From contig NZ_JAKJIC010000001.1 in NCBI RefSeq assembly GCF_021864535.1, forward strand, positions 372,001-436,000: a stretch of DNA of 64,000 bases. Direction: 5' to 3'. The stretch is from Oryzibacter oryziterrae (GTDB lineage: Bacteria; Pseudomonadota; Alphaproteobacteria; Rhizobiales; Pleomorphomonadaceae). Below the pieces are notes generated by a model, which saw only the letters and a list, made by a program, of their open reading frames with translations, did not search any database and was not told the origin of the DNA. This document shows, piece by piece, positions 8,412 to 17,258 of this stretch (the stretch's first letter is position 1; the number at the start of each line of letters is the position of its first letter). The translations under genes were made by a program, and so were the position numbers.

Positions 8412-9629
8412 ATGACGAAAGCTTCCAAGATTGCGTTCGGTCTGGCTGCCGCTTTGCTGTCGACCACCTCGCTGGCCCTCGCCGAAGACACCACGATCAC
8501 CTTCATCCAGTGCGGCGACAGTGTCGACCCGACCTATCCGCCCTTCATTTCCGAATGGGAATCCAAGAACCCCGGCTTCAAGGTCAACATCGAGCCGGTC
8601 GGCTGGGATCAGTGCCAGGACAAGGTGACGACGCTTGCCGCCGCCGGCAACCCGCCCGATCTCGCCTATGTGGGTTCGCGCACCCTGAAGCAGTTTGCCT
8701 CGAACGACCTGATCGTTCCGGTGCCGATGTCGGATGCCGACAAGGCCGGCTATTATCCGAACATTCCCGATACCGTGACCTTCCAGGGCAATCAGTGGGG
8801 CATTCCGGTGGCCTTCTCCACCAAGGCTCTCTACTGGAACAAGGACCTGTTCAAGGCCGCCGGCCTCGATCCCGAGAAGCCGCCGCTGACCTGGGAAGAA
8901 GAGCTCGCCGACGCCAAGGCCATCAAGGAAAAGACCAACATTGCCGGCTTCGGCATTGTGGCCAAGACCTTCGACAACACCATGCATCAGTTCATGCACT
9001 GGGTGTACACCAACAACGGCAAGGTGATCGACGCCGACGGCAAGATCGTCCTCGACAGCCCCGAGAATCTCGAGGCGCTGACCGCCCTCAAGGCCATGGT
9101 TCCCTATGCCGAGGAAGGCCCGACCGCCTACGAGCAGAACGAAGTGCGCGCCATCTTCCTCGATGGCAAGATTGGCATGATCCACGCCTCCGTCGGCGCG
9201 GTGAACAAGCTCAAGGACGCCAAGTTCGCCTGGGGCGTGACCAACCTGCCGCTCGGCCCGCATGCCAAGGGTCCCGGCACGCTGCTGATCACCGACTCGC
9301 TGGCGATCTTCAAGGGCACGGGCCACGAGGAGAAGGCGACCGACCTCGCCAAGTTCCTGACCAACCCGGACAACCAGTTCAAGTATGAAGTCTCGAACGG
9401 TCTGACGCCGCTGCGTCCGGTGCCGGGCGTCAAGGACCTGGTTGCCAAGGATCCGAGCTGGAAGCCGTTCCTCGAAGGCATCTCCTTCGGTGGTCCGGAA
9501 CCGCTGTTCCTCGACTACAAGGGCTTCCAGGACGTGATGATCAACATGGTCCAGTCCGTGGTGACCGGCGCTGCCGAACCGGCTGACGCCCTCAAGAAGG
9601 CCGCTGCCGACCTCGAGCAGTACAAGTAA
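8412..9629 (+). CDS. Sugar ABC transporter substrate-binding protein
   Basis: Periplasmic solute-binding protein of family 1 (SBP_bac_1), 405 aa. The N-terminus has a signal peptide with a basic start, a hydrophobic core and an ALA-ED type cleavage near residue 24. The mature protein has the usual two-lobe extracellular sugar-binder layout, with WGIPVAF and the VSNGLTPLRP segment typical of the family. It follows both permeases and precedes the ATPase, so the importer is complete. The 12-bp-stem hairpin just after the stop codon is commonly seen after binding-protein genes and would raise this protein's share of the transcript. The ligand is not readable; an N-acetylhexosamine oligomer is inferred. 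Confidence 0.92.
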   Translation: MTKASKIAFGLAAALLSTTSLALAEDTTITFIQCGDSVDPTYPPFISEWESKNPGFKVNIEPVGWDQCQDKVTTLAAAGNPPDLAYVGSRTLKQFASNDLIVPVPMSDADKAGYYPNIPDTVTFQGNQWGIPVAFSTKALYWNKDLFKAAGLDPEKPPLTWEEELADAKAIKEKTNIAGFGIVAKTFDNTMHQFMHWVYTNNGKVIDADGKIVLDSPENLEALTALKAMVPYAEEGPTAYEQNEVRAIFLDGKIGMIHASVGAVNKLKDAKFAWGVTNLPLGPHAKGPGTLLITDSLAIFKGTGHEEKATDLAKFLTNPDNQFKYEVSNGLTPLRPVPGVKDLVAKDPSWKPFLEGISFGGPEPLFLDYKGFQDVMINMVQSVVTGAAEPADALKKAAADLEQYK

Positions 9630-9639
9630 TCGAACCCCA

Positions 9640-9672
9640 GTCCCGCGGCGCATGTTCCCCGCGCCGCGGGAC
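9640..9672 (+). promoter_or_regulatory. Intra-operon stem-loop after the binding-protein gene
   Basis: GTCCCGCGGCGC (9640-9651) and GCGCCGCGGGAC (9661-9672) form a perfect 12-bp stem with a 9-nt loop. No T-run follows, so it is probably a 3'-end stabiliser or partial terminator between the binding-protein and ATPase genes and not a full terminator. Confidence 0.7.
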
Positions 9673-9735
9673 CTCTCGCCCCGTTGAGACAGACGGGACA
9701 CCTTGCAGTTTTGATTGAAGACCGGAGGATGGCGC

Positions 9736-10827
9736 GTGGGCCAGCTCAACATCAGGAACCTGTGCAAGCGCTTCGGTGAGGCGGAAGTTCTGCGCGACAT
9801 CTCTCTCGCGATCGAGAATGGCGAGTTCGTCGTCTTCGTCGGCCCGTCCGGCTGCGGCAAGTCCACGCTGCTGAGGTCCATCGCCGGCCTTGAAGAAGTG
9901 ACGTCCGGCGATATCGTGATCGACGGCAAGGTCGTCAACATGCTGCCGCCGGTCAAGCGCGGCATCGCCATGGTGTTCCAGTCCTATGCGCTCTATCCGC
10001 ATATGACCGTGTTCGAGAACATCGCATTTCCTCTGCGTGTCGAAGGACTTACTGAGAGCGACGTACGCACTCGCGTGGAAGCGGCCGCCGAGGTCCTGCA
10101 CCTCAAGGAACGGCTGCAGCACAAGCCCGGACAGCTGTCCGGCGGCCAGCGCCAGCGCGTCGCCATCGGTCGCGCCATCGTGCGCCAACCCAAGATCTTC
10201 CTCTTCGACGAGCCGCTTTCCAACCTTGATGCGGCGCTGCGTTCAGACATGCGCGTCGAGCTGCTGCGCCTGCATAACCAGCTTGGCTCGACGATGATCT
10301 ATGTGACGCATGACCAGATCGAAGCCATGACCATGGCCGACAAGATCGTCGTGCTCAATGCCGGCAAGATCGAGCAGGTCGGCGGGCCGATCGAACTCTA
10401 CAAGCGTCCTGCCAATCGCTTCGTCGCCGAGTTCATCGGCTCTCCCAAGATGAACTTCTTTGACGGCACCTGCGTTGATGCCGGCGGCGCCACCACCACG
10501 GTGGAGGTGGAACTCGTCGGCCGTGTGACTGTGCCGCAGTCTACACCGGCGACACTGGCCGGGCAGAAGATTTCTCTCGGCATTCGTCCAGAGCATATCG
10601 TGCTGGGCGCCGGCCCGGTGACGTTGACCTACAAGGCGGCCGTGGTCGAACGGCTCGGCCTGCACACCATCGTGCATCACTACATGGACGACAACGGACG
10701 TAACGCGACCGGCCTGTTCAACGGCGACGTGGGCGTGTCCGTCGGCGACGATTTTGCGGTTAGTTTCAATCCCGAGGATTGCCTGCTGTTCGATGCGGCC
10801 GGCATCCGTCAGGGCAACGCGGACTGA
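9736..10827 (+). CDS. Sugar ABC transporter ATP-binding protein (UgpC/MalK type)
   Basis: Cytoplasmic ATPase of the CUT1 importer, 363 aa. Walker [10 protein letters not shown] lies near residue 36, the Q-loop in FQSYALYPH, the signature LSGGQRQR near residue 134, Walker B with [11 protein letters not shown] and the H-loop THDQ. The C-terminal third is the regulatory TOBE/OB domain of MalK-type proteins. The start is the GTG at 9736, with GGAGG 7 bp upstream; a TTG at 9715 would place that ribosome site inside the gene. The next gene begins 3 bp after its stop. Confidence 0.93.
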   Translation: MGQLNIRNLCKRFGEAEVLRDISLAIENGEFVVFVGPSGCGKSTLLRSIAGLEEVTSGDIVIDGKVVNMLPPVKRGIAMVFQSYALYPHMTVFENIAFPLRVEGLTESDVRTRVEAAAEVLHLKERLQHKPGQLSGGQRQRVAIGRAIVRQPKIFLFDEPLSNLDAALRSDMRVELLRLHNQLGSTMIYVTHDQIEAMTMADKIVVLNAGKIEQVGGPIELYKRPANRFVAEFIGSPKMNFFDGTCVDAGGATTTVEVELVGRVTVPQSTPATLAGQKISLGIRPEHIVLGAGPVTLTYKAAVVERLGLHTIVHHYMDDNGRNATGLFNGDVGVSVGDDFAVSFNPEDCLLFDAAGIRQGNAD

Positions 10828-10830
10828 GCC

Positions 10831-12792
10831 ATGACCCACCAAGACGTACTCTCCGGCGGGCAGCCCGGTGCTGCCGCGCGCTGCACCCTCGTCACTCGCT
10901 GGACGCCCCCGACCGCCACCGAGCGTGGGCGCTATCTGTTCACCCTGACCAACGGAACAGGAGAACGCCTCAAGGGCTTTCGTCTTGCCTTCTGCGGTCC
11001 GGCGCGTATCGACCTCAAGGCGCCCGCTCCGGACAACGCGTTGCTGTTGCGTCGCTTTTCCAATTTCACCGAGGTCGCCATGCTGGGCGACGGTGTGGTG
11101 GAACCGGGCGAAAGCTGGACCTTTCTGATCCACGGGACCCAGGCGCCGCTGCGCCATTTCACCGATGCTGCGCGCACCTCCTATGTGACGCTCAGCAACG
11201 GCAAGATCCTTCCCGTCGACGTGGGTTATTCGGTCTCCGACGCCTTTGGGGCTGGCGAGCCGAAGTTCGGTTATGACGAGATCGGCCCGCTCGGTGACAT
11301 CGTTGACGGGCTCGCCCTGGCACCCTGGCCGGCAAACGTCAAGGTTTCCGGCAGCCGCGCCGCAATGCCGATGTCGGTGGCAACGGATGGTGTCGAGCAG
11401 GCCGCTGCCGTCAATGCTTTCCGCGACATTGCCGCGACCGTGTTCCCCCAGCACATCTTCATCGGCAACGGCTTGCAAGCGATTGCGGTGCGGCTGCAAA
11501 AGGCTGATCTGGCTGCTGAAGCCTATCGGATTGTCTTCGGCGAGACCGTGATCCTCTCCGCCGCCGGCGAGGCTGGCTGGCTTTATGGACTGATCACGCT
11601 GGGGCAGATCCTGCGTGGCGCCTGGGAAGCGCCTGATGCGTGCCGCTTCCCTGAGACCGGTCAGATCGATGACGCGCCGCGTTTTGCCTGGCGCGGGTCG
11701 CATCTCGATGTGGCGCGCCAGTTCTATCCGATCGGGGAAATCCGCGACCTTCTGGCCATCATGGCCTGGAACAAGCTCAACCGCTTCCACCTCCATCTCA
11801 CCGAGGACGAGGCCTGGCGCTTCGAGGTGGCGGCCTATCCGGAACTGACCGCAGTGGGGGCCTATCGTGGCGCCGACATGCCGATCCCGCCGCTGCTCGG
11901 CAGCGGTCCGGAGGCGAGCGGCGGCCATTATTCCAAGGCCGACCTCAAGGCTCTGGTGGCAACCGCGGGCGCCTGGGGCATGGACGTGGTGCCCGAGGTG
12001 GACGTGCCGGGCCATTCCTATGCCGCGATTGCCGCGCTGCCCAAGCTGCGCGACCCCGGTGAGAACGGCGAGTATCTGTCGATCCAGGGCTTTCCCAACA
12101 ACTGCCTGAACTCCGGCGTGCCCTTTGTGCGCGAGTTTGCCGAGGCGGTGTTTGCCGAGCTGATGGACATCTTCCCCGGCAAGTGGATTCACGTCGGCGC
12201 CGACGAAGTACCTGACGACGCTTGGGAAACCTCGCCCGCCGCCAAGGCGCGGCTTGCCGAGATCGGTGGCGGCGGCTGGCATGAGTTGCAAGCCGACTTC
12301 CTGAAGCGGGTCTACGGCCAGATCCGCGACGCCGGCCGTGTGGTCGGTGCCTGGGAGGAGGGCGCCCATGGTGGCGGCATTGCGCCGGAAGGCAGCTATC
12401 TCGTGGCCTGGCGGAATGCGGCCATTGGTGCGGAGCTTGCGGCGCAGGGCTATGACGTGGTGATGAGCCCCGGGCAGGCCTATTATCTCGATATGGCCCG
12501 CTCCACCGACTGGTGGGAGCCGGGTGCCAGCTGGGCCGGGGTTTCCAGCCTGCAGCATACCTATGAGTTCGATCCGCTCGATGGTTTTGCCAAAGAGCAT
12601 CAGGGCCGCATGATCGGCATCCAGGCCTGCATCTGGTCGGAGCCGATGAGCGACCGGCGGGTGTTCCGCCGTCTGGTGTTTCCCCGCCTGTCGGCCATTG
12701 CCGAGACGGCATGGTCGCAGGAAAAGAACCGCGATTTCAAGCGCTTCGTGGCGGTCGCCCGCTTCCTGCCCTATCGCCCGCTGGAGGACTGA
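10831..12792 (+). CDS. Beta-N-acetylhexosaminidase, glycoside hydrolase family 20
   Basis: Exo-acting GH20 enzyme, 653 aa, that releases terminal N-acetylglucosamine or N-acetylgalactosamine. The N-terminal region is unassigned, a GH20b-like domain follows, and the catalytic barrel runs from about residue 285. FHLHLTEDEAWRFEV near residue 320 and HVGADEVPDDAW starting at H454 are family hallmarks; D458-E459 is the catalytic pair that uses the substrate acetamido group. No signal peptide is evident, so it probably acts on imported oligosaccharides in the cytoplasm. It is tightly coupled to the importer ATPase gene (3-bp gap) and to the M81 gene (3-bp gap). Confidence 0.92.
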   Translation: MTHQDVLSGGQPGAAARCTLVTRWTPPTATERGRYLFTLTNGTGERLKGFRLAFCGPARIDLKAPAPDNALLLRRFSNFTEVAMLGDGVVEPGESWTFLIHGTQAPLRHFTDAARTSYVTLSNGKILPVDVGYSVSDAFGAGEPKFGYDEIGPLGDIVDGLALAPWPANVKVSGSRAAMPMSVATDGVEQAAAVNAFRDIAATVFPQHIFIGNGLQAIAVRLQKADLAAEAYRIVFGETVILSAAGEAGWLYGLITLGQILRGAWEAPDACRFPETGQIDDAPRFAWRGSHLDVARQFYPIGEIRDLLAIMAWNKLNRFHLHLTEDEAWRFEVAAYPELTAVGAYRGADMPIPPLLGSGPEASGGHYSKADLKALVATAGAWGMDVVPEVDVPGHSYAAIAALPKLRDPGENGEYLSIQGFPNNCLNSGVPFVREFAEAVFAELMDIFPGKWIHVGADEVPDDAWETSPAAKARLAEIGGGGWHELQADFLKRVYGQIRDAGRVVGAWEEGAHGGGIAPEGSYLVAWRNAAIGAELAAQGYDVVMSPGQAYYLDMARSTDWWEPGASWAGVSSLQHTYEFDPLDGFAKEHQGRMIGIQACIWSEPMSDRRVFRRLVFPRLSAIAETAWSQEKNRDFKRFVAVARFLPYRPLED

Positions 12793-12795
12793 GGG

Positions 12796-14241
12796 ATGCG
12801 TGTTGCCGTTGCCGGCCTGCATATCGAATGCAGCACCTGGAATCCCGTTCTCACGCGGATGGAAGAGTTTCGCGTGCTGCGCGGCGCTGCGCTGACAGCG
12901 GCGCCGCAGTTCGACTATCTCGCTGAATCAACGCTGGAATTCGTTCCACTGCTGCATGCGCGCGCCATCCCGGGCGGGCCAGTGGCCCGCGAGGTCTATG
13001 AAAGCCTCAAGGCCGAGGTGCTGGAGCGTCTTGCCGCCGCCGAACCGCTCGACGGCGTCTATCTGCCCATGCACGGGGCCATGTTCGTCGAGGGCTACCA
13101 AGACGTCGAGGGTGACTTCATCACGGCCATTCGCGCTGCTGTCGGGCCGGACCTGCCGATCGCCACGTCCTATGATCTGCATGGCAACGTGACGGCCAGG
13201 ATCGTCGATGCCATTGATATCTTTGCCGCTTACCGCACCGCGCCGCATATCGACACGCGGGAGACGGCGGTGCGGGCGGTGCGCATGCTGGAGCGCTGCC
13301 TGACCACGGGCGAGAAGCCCTTCGTTGCCTATGCGCCCATTCCGGTGCTGCTGCCCGGCGAACGGACGGCCACGACCGACGAGCCGATGAAGTCGCTCTA
13401 TGTGCCGCTGCCGGCGTATGACACCCGGGCCGGGGTCTGGGATGCCAACCTGATGGTCGGTTATGTCTGGGCGGACGAGCCGCGCTCGACGGCGACGGCG
13501 GTGGTGACGGGCACGGATCGCCAAGCTGTGGCGCAAGTGGTTGAGACCATTGCCAAAAGCTACTTCGATGTGCGCGAAGCCTGCGTCTTTCCGGTGACGG
13601 TTGGGTCGATTGACGAATGTGTTGCCGCCGCCAAGATGGCCCCGACGGGGCCCGTTATCCTCGCCGACAGCGGGGATAACCCGACCGGTGGCGGCGCCGG
13701 CGATCGGCCGGATCTGCTCAAGGGGCTGATTTCAAACGGCATTTCAGATGCCGTTGTGGCCGGCATCGCCGACCCGCAAGCGACGGTCGCCTGCTTTGCG
13801 GCCGGCGAGGGCGCCGAGATTTCGACGACGGTCGGTGCCGCCCTCGATTCCATCAACGCGACGCCGCTGCCGGTGCGCGGCAAGGTGTTGCGTCTCGTCG
13901 AAGGCGCCGGCGGCACGGATCGCCAGGCTGTTCTCGACGTAGGCGGCATTCGCGTCGTGCTGACTGCCAAACGCCGCCCGTTCCACAACATAACAGACTT
14001 CGCGGCACTGGGGATTGATCCGGCAAGTGAAAAGCTGGTGGTGGTCAAGTCCGGCTACCTGTCGCCTGAGCTGGCGCCGCTTGCCAATCCCGTGTTGATG
14101 GCGCTTTCGCCCGGCGTGGTGGATCAGGACATCGAGCGGCTGCCGGTTCGGCAGATCGGTCGTCCCATGTATCCGTTCGACAAGGCCTTTTCCTTCGCAC
14201 CGTCGGTGCATTTCAGTTCGCGTTCCGGGAGGACCCAATGA
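12796..14241 (+). CDS. M81 family metallopeptidase (MlrC-like)
   Basis: Zinc peptidase of the M81 family, 481 aa, the family length. The best known member, MlrC (microcystinase C), cleaves linear peptides that contain unusual or D-amino acids. The N-terminus HIECSTWNP, the stretch YLPMHGAM, SYDLHGNVT (D-x-H) and AYRTAPHIDTRETA hold the conserved acidic and histidine residues of the domain. DSGDNPTGGGAGD near residue 290 is also characteristic. There is no signal peptide. It sits between GH20 and cutC, overlapping cutC by 4 bp. A role in removing a peptide part from an aminosugar conjugate is an inference from context. Confidence 0.88.
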   Translation: MRVAVAGLHIECSTWNPVLTRMEEFRVLRGAALTAAPQFDYLAESTLEFVPLLHARAIPGGPVAREVYESLKAEVLERLAAAEPLDGVYLPMHGAMFVEGYQDVEGDFITAIRAAVGPDLPIATSYDLHGNVTARIVDAIDIFAAYRTAPHIDTRETAVRAVRMLERCLTTGEKPFVAYAPIPVLLPGERTATTDEPMKSLYVPLPAYDTRAGVWDANLMVGYVWADEPRSTATAVVTGTDRQAVAQVVETIAKSYFDVREACVFPVTVGSIDECVAAAKMAPTGPVILADSGDNPTGGGAGDRPDLLKGLISNGISDAVVAGIADPQATVACFAAGEGAEISTTVGAALDSINATPLPVRGKVLRLVEGAGGTDRQAVLDVGGIRVVLTAKRRPFHNITDFAALGIDPASEKLVVVKSGYLSPELAPLANPVLMALSPGVVDQDIERLPVRQIGRPMYPFDKAFSFAPSVHFSSRSGRTQ

Positions 14242-14984
14242 CCAAGCCGCTTATCGAAGTCTGCGTCGAGGGGATCGATGGCCTGATGGCCGCCGAGGCT
14301 GCGGGAGCCGACCGCGTGGAGCTCTGCGCTTCGCTGATGGAAGGCGGGCTGACGCCCTCCATGGGCACGATCAAGACCGCGCTCGAACGGGCAAAAATCC
14401 CGTTTTATCCGATCATTAGGCCGCGTGGCGGCGACTTCCTCTATTCGGACCTCGAGTTCCGGACCATGCTGGCCGACGTGATCGCCTGCCGGGAGATCGG
14501 CATCAAGGGCGTGGTTTTCGGTTGCCTGACGCCGGATGCACGCTATGACGAGGCGCGCATGTCGGCTCTGGTTCAGGCGGCCGGACCGATGTCGACCACC
14601 TCGCACCGCGCCTTCGACATGACGCGCGATCTTGGCGAGGCTGTCGAAGCGCTGGTGCGCTGCAAGGTGGAGCGCGTGCTCACCTCGGGCCAGCGCGACA
14701 GCGCGCTTGAAGGGCTCGAAAACCTCAAGACGACCGTTCAGCTGGCGGCTGGCCGGGTCAAGGTGATGGCCTGCGGTGGGCTGACGCCGGACAATATCGT
14801 GAAGGTGCGCGACTATTCCGGCGCGCCGGAGCTGCATTTTGCCTCGCTCGCCAAGGTGCAGAGCGGCATGGTCTGGCACAATCCGCATGTGGGCATGGGC
14901 TCGACCGACAAGGCGCGCGAATATGAATTGACCATTACGGATCAAGCGCTTGTCGCTGCAACCATCGCGGCTGCGAGGTCCTGA
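14238..14984 (+). CDS. cutC: CutC family protein
   Basis: Single-domain TIM-barrel protein of 248 aa, cytoplasmic. Family landmarks are LIEVCVEGIDGLMAAEAAGADRVELCASL-type N-terminal strand and loop (residues 4-32), IRPRGGDFLYS near 59-69 and VFGCLTPDARYD near 92-103. CutC has been linked to copper tolerance, but that role is debated and the barrel looks enzymatic. Here its start overlaps the M81 stop by 4 bp, and the D-aminoacylase gene follows after 3-15 bp, so it is translated with sugar and amino-acid catabolic enzymes and not with copper genes. Confidence 0.9.
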   Translation: MTKPLIEVCVEGIDGLMAAEAAGADRVELCASLMEGGLTPSMGTIKTALERAKIPFYPIIRPRGGDFLYSDLEFRTMLADVIACREIGIKGVVFGCLTPDARYDEARMSALVQAAGPMSTTSHRAFDMTRDLGEAVEALVRCKVERVLTSGQRDSALEGLENLKTTVQLAAGRVKVMACGGLTPDNIVKVRDYSGAPELHFASLAKVQSGMVWHNPHVGMGSTDKAREYELTITDQALVAATIAAARS

Positions 14985-14999
14985 CGAATGGGAGAAGCC

Positions 15000-16592
15000 A
15001 TGGCGTCCCCGCTGTTCATTCGCGACGCGCGCGTCATCGACGGGACCGGTGCTCCCTGGTTCCGGGCGAGCGTGCGTCTCGCGGGCGGGCGGATTGCCGA
15101 GATCGGCCCGAAGATTGCTCCGAAGGCCGGCGACAGGGTGATCGACGCCGGCGGTCGCTGGCTGGCGCCGGGCTTCATCGACGCCCATTGCCACGACGAT
15201 CTGGTGTTCCTGCGGGACCCCGACCGGCCCGAGAAGATCGCCCAGGGCGTGACGACCATCGTCACAGGCAATTGTTCCTTCTCGCTTTTTCCGGCGACGG
15301 AACCGACCCGGGAGCTGATTGCCGGCCATTTCGGCTCGCTGCTCGGGTCCACGGATCCCGACGAGATCTTCCTGGATTTTCAAGGCTATCGCGACCGGCT
15401 GCACAGCCAGGGGATTGCGCCCAACATCGTACCGCTCTGCGGGCATGGGCCGATCCGGCTGGCGGTGATGGGTTATGACAACCGTCCTGCAACCGACGCC
15501 GAGCTGGAGCGCATGCAGGCGCTGCTGAAGGCGCAGCTGGATGCCGGTGCGGCGGGACTTTCCTACGGCCTCGTCTATCCGCCAAGTGCCTTCGCCGATC
15601 CGCGCGAACTGGTGGCGCTGGCCACCACGGCGGCTGACTGCGGGCGGCTGGTGGCGGCGCATGTGCGCTCCTACGAGGGCGGCCTGATGACCTCGATCGA
15701 GGAATTTCTCGAGATTATTCAACAGGCTGGCGCGGCAGGCCTCTTGTCGCATCTGCAGGCGGCGGGGCGCCCGAACTGGGGGGTGATACCCCGGGCGATC
15801 GACCGTCTGGAGACCGCGCGGCAGGACGGCATCGACGTTTCCTTCGACATGTATCCCTACATGGCCGGATCGAGCTACGTGCTGCAGCTGCTGCCACCCT
15901 ATGCGCTCGATGGTGGTTTGCCGGCGCTTCTGGAACGGCTGGCCGATCCCAGGATTTCCGCCGAGCTCAAGCGCTGGGTGGAGGAGGGTGACGGCAACCC
16001 GGACATTCAGTCGAAGATCTCGCTGATCGGCTGGGGCAACATCCAGCTTTCGGCGATTGGTGCCGAGGAACTGAAGCCGCTCGAAGGCATGCGGATGGAT
16101 GCGGCGGCGGCTCAGCTGGGTATCGATCCCTTTGATTTGCTTGTGCGTTTCGTCCGCGAAGACGAGGGGCAGACGTCGATCGTCATGTTCCAGCTGGATG
16201 CCGAAGACGCCCGTTGCGCCTGTTCGAACCGGCTGCACATGGTGGGATCGGACGGCCTGCCGCGACCGGGTGCCAAGGTGCATCCACGCGCCTACGGAAC
16301 CTTCCCGCGCATGGCTGGGCCCTTGGTAAATCAGGAGAAATGGTTCGCGATCGAGGATGCGGTGCGGCGGATGACGTCGATCGCGGCGCAGCGTTTCGGC
16401 CTGTATGACCGCGGCATCCTGCGGCCCGGTGCCGTGGCGGATCTGGTGCTGTTCGGCGACGATATCGGCGATCGCGCCACCTTTGCCGACCCCTTGCAGT
16501 CGCCGACGGGCATCTCCGACGTGATCGTGGCGGGCGTGCCCGTCATCGAAAATGGCGTGGCGACAATGTCACGTCCAGGTCGCGTTCTCTGA
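15000..16592 (+). CDS. N-acyl-D-amino-acid deacylase family amidohydrolase
   Basis: Metal-dependent amidohydrolase of 530 aa of the D-aminoacylase group, which removes acyl groups from N-acyl-D-amino acids. DAHCHDD near residue 61 gives the HxH metal ligands. The later TGNCSFS, GHGPIR and SHLQAAGR segments hold the family Cys and His positions, and a distal SDGLPRPGAKVHPRAYG carries the conserved aspartate. The start at 15000 has GGGAGAAG just upstream; an ATG at 14988 is also possible. Last gene of the rightward operon. It pairs logically with the D-amino-acid PLP enzyme of the divergent operon. Confidence 0.9.
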   Translation: MASPLFIRDARVIDGTGAPWFRASVRLAGGRIAEIGPKIAPKAGDRVIDAGGRWLAPGFIDAHCHDDLVFLRDPDRPEKIAQGVTTIVTGNCSFSLFPATEPTRELIAGHFGSLLGSTDPDEIFLDFQGYRDRLHSQGIAPNIVPLCGHGPIRLAVMGYDNRPATDAELERMQALLKAQLDAGAAGLSYGLVYPPSAFADPRELVALATTAADCGRLVAAHVRSYEGGLMTSIEEFLEIIQQAGAAGLLSHLQAAGRPNWGVIPRAIDRLETARQDGIDVSFDMYPYMAGSSYVLQLLPPYALDGGLPALLERLADPRISAELKRWVEEGDGNPDIQSKISLIGWGNIQLSAIGAEELKPLEGMRMDAAAAQLGIDPFDLLVRFVREDEGQTSIVMFQLDAEDARCACSNRLHMVGSDGLPRPGAKVHPRAYGTFPRMAGPLVNQEKWFAIEDAVRRMTSIAAQRFGLYDRGILRPGAVADLVLFGDDIGDRATFADPLQSPTGISDVIVAGVPVIENGVATMSRPGRVL

Positions 16593-16659
16593 CGGTGCGC
16601 CAGGCGCCAATGTCACCCTTATGGAACCCATGTAACAACGACCCGGAGCAGGCCCGAAA

Positions 16660-17145
16660 ATGCCCTTCATGACCAACCCATTCCCCAACGATCCCGACCG
16701 CAAGGCGATCTGGACCATGCTGGTGCAGCGCGACATCGACGCCTATATCGCCGGCGACTGGTCCATGGTGGCGGGCGACTTCGTCGAGGACGGCTTCCTC
16801 GGCATCAACGCCAAGGCCTCGGCCAACCCCGACACCTGGCGGATCGGCTTTCCGACGCTGGCCGCTTATCGCGACGAGTGGCTGCGGCAGGCAGCCGAGA
16901 CCAAGGCGACGGCCTTCGCCGAGGATCCGCGCGCGGCGATCTACCGGGCGACCAACCTGCTGCACATCGACCTGACCGGGGACATCGCCGTCGCACACAA
17001 GAAGTTCGACGGCACCATCGCCAAGGCCGACGGAACCAAGGACGTGCTGAACTGGCAGACGCTCTACTTCTGCCGCAAGGTGGATGGGGTGTGGAAGCTG
17101 ACCGGCTTCGTCGGCTACATGCCGTTCCCCATGGGCGGCAAGTGA
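16660..17145 (+). CDS. NTF2-like (SnoaL-type) small protein
   Basis: Cytoplasmic protein of 161 aa with the shape of an NTF2/SnoaL alpha-beta cone: N-terminal helices, RDIDAYIAGDWSMV, and C-terminal strands ending NWQTLYFCRKVDGVWKLTGFVGYMPF. Such proteins are small lyases, isomerases or binding domains, and no catalytic assignment is possible here. It starts 67 bp after the deacylase gene on the same strand, so it may be the tail gene of the catabolic operon. The stop at 17145 faces the convergent dgoA gene 113 bp away. Confidence 0.7.
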   Translation: MPFMTNPFPNDPDRKAIWTMLVQRDIDAYIAGDWSMVAGDFVEDGFLGINAKASANPDTWRIGFPTLAAYRDEWLRQAAETKATAFAEDPRAAIYRATNLLHIDLTGDIAVAHKKFDGTIAKADGTKDVLNWQTLYFCRKVDGVWKLTGFVGYMPFPMGGK

Positions 17146-17258
17146 TCTCGTGAGACCTGGAACACTCGCCGATCAGGTTGAACCAAGCTGATCGGCCAGC
17201 GGCGGCTCAAACTTTTGAATGGGGAGCGGGGTGACGGTCGTCACTCCGCTCTCTTGAT

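Noticed and set aside
7470-9971. Leftward open frame of 833 codons
   Set aside because: Runs antisense through clear permease and binding-protein genes. Composition (His, Gly, Arg, Asp rich) is that of a GC-driven shadow.
10243-12822. Leftward open frame of 859 codons
   Set aside because: Antisense to the importer ATPase and GH20 genes, both with intact motifs. No ribosome site.
14124-16283. Leftward open frame of 719 codons
   Set aside because: Antisense shadow of cutC and the D-aminoacylase gene.
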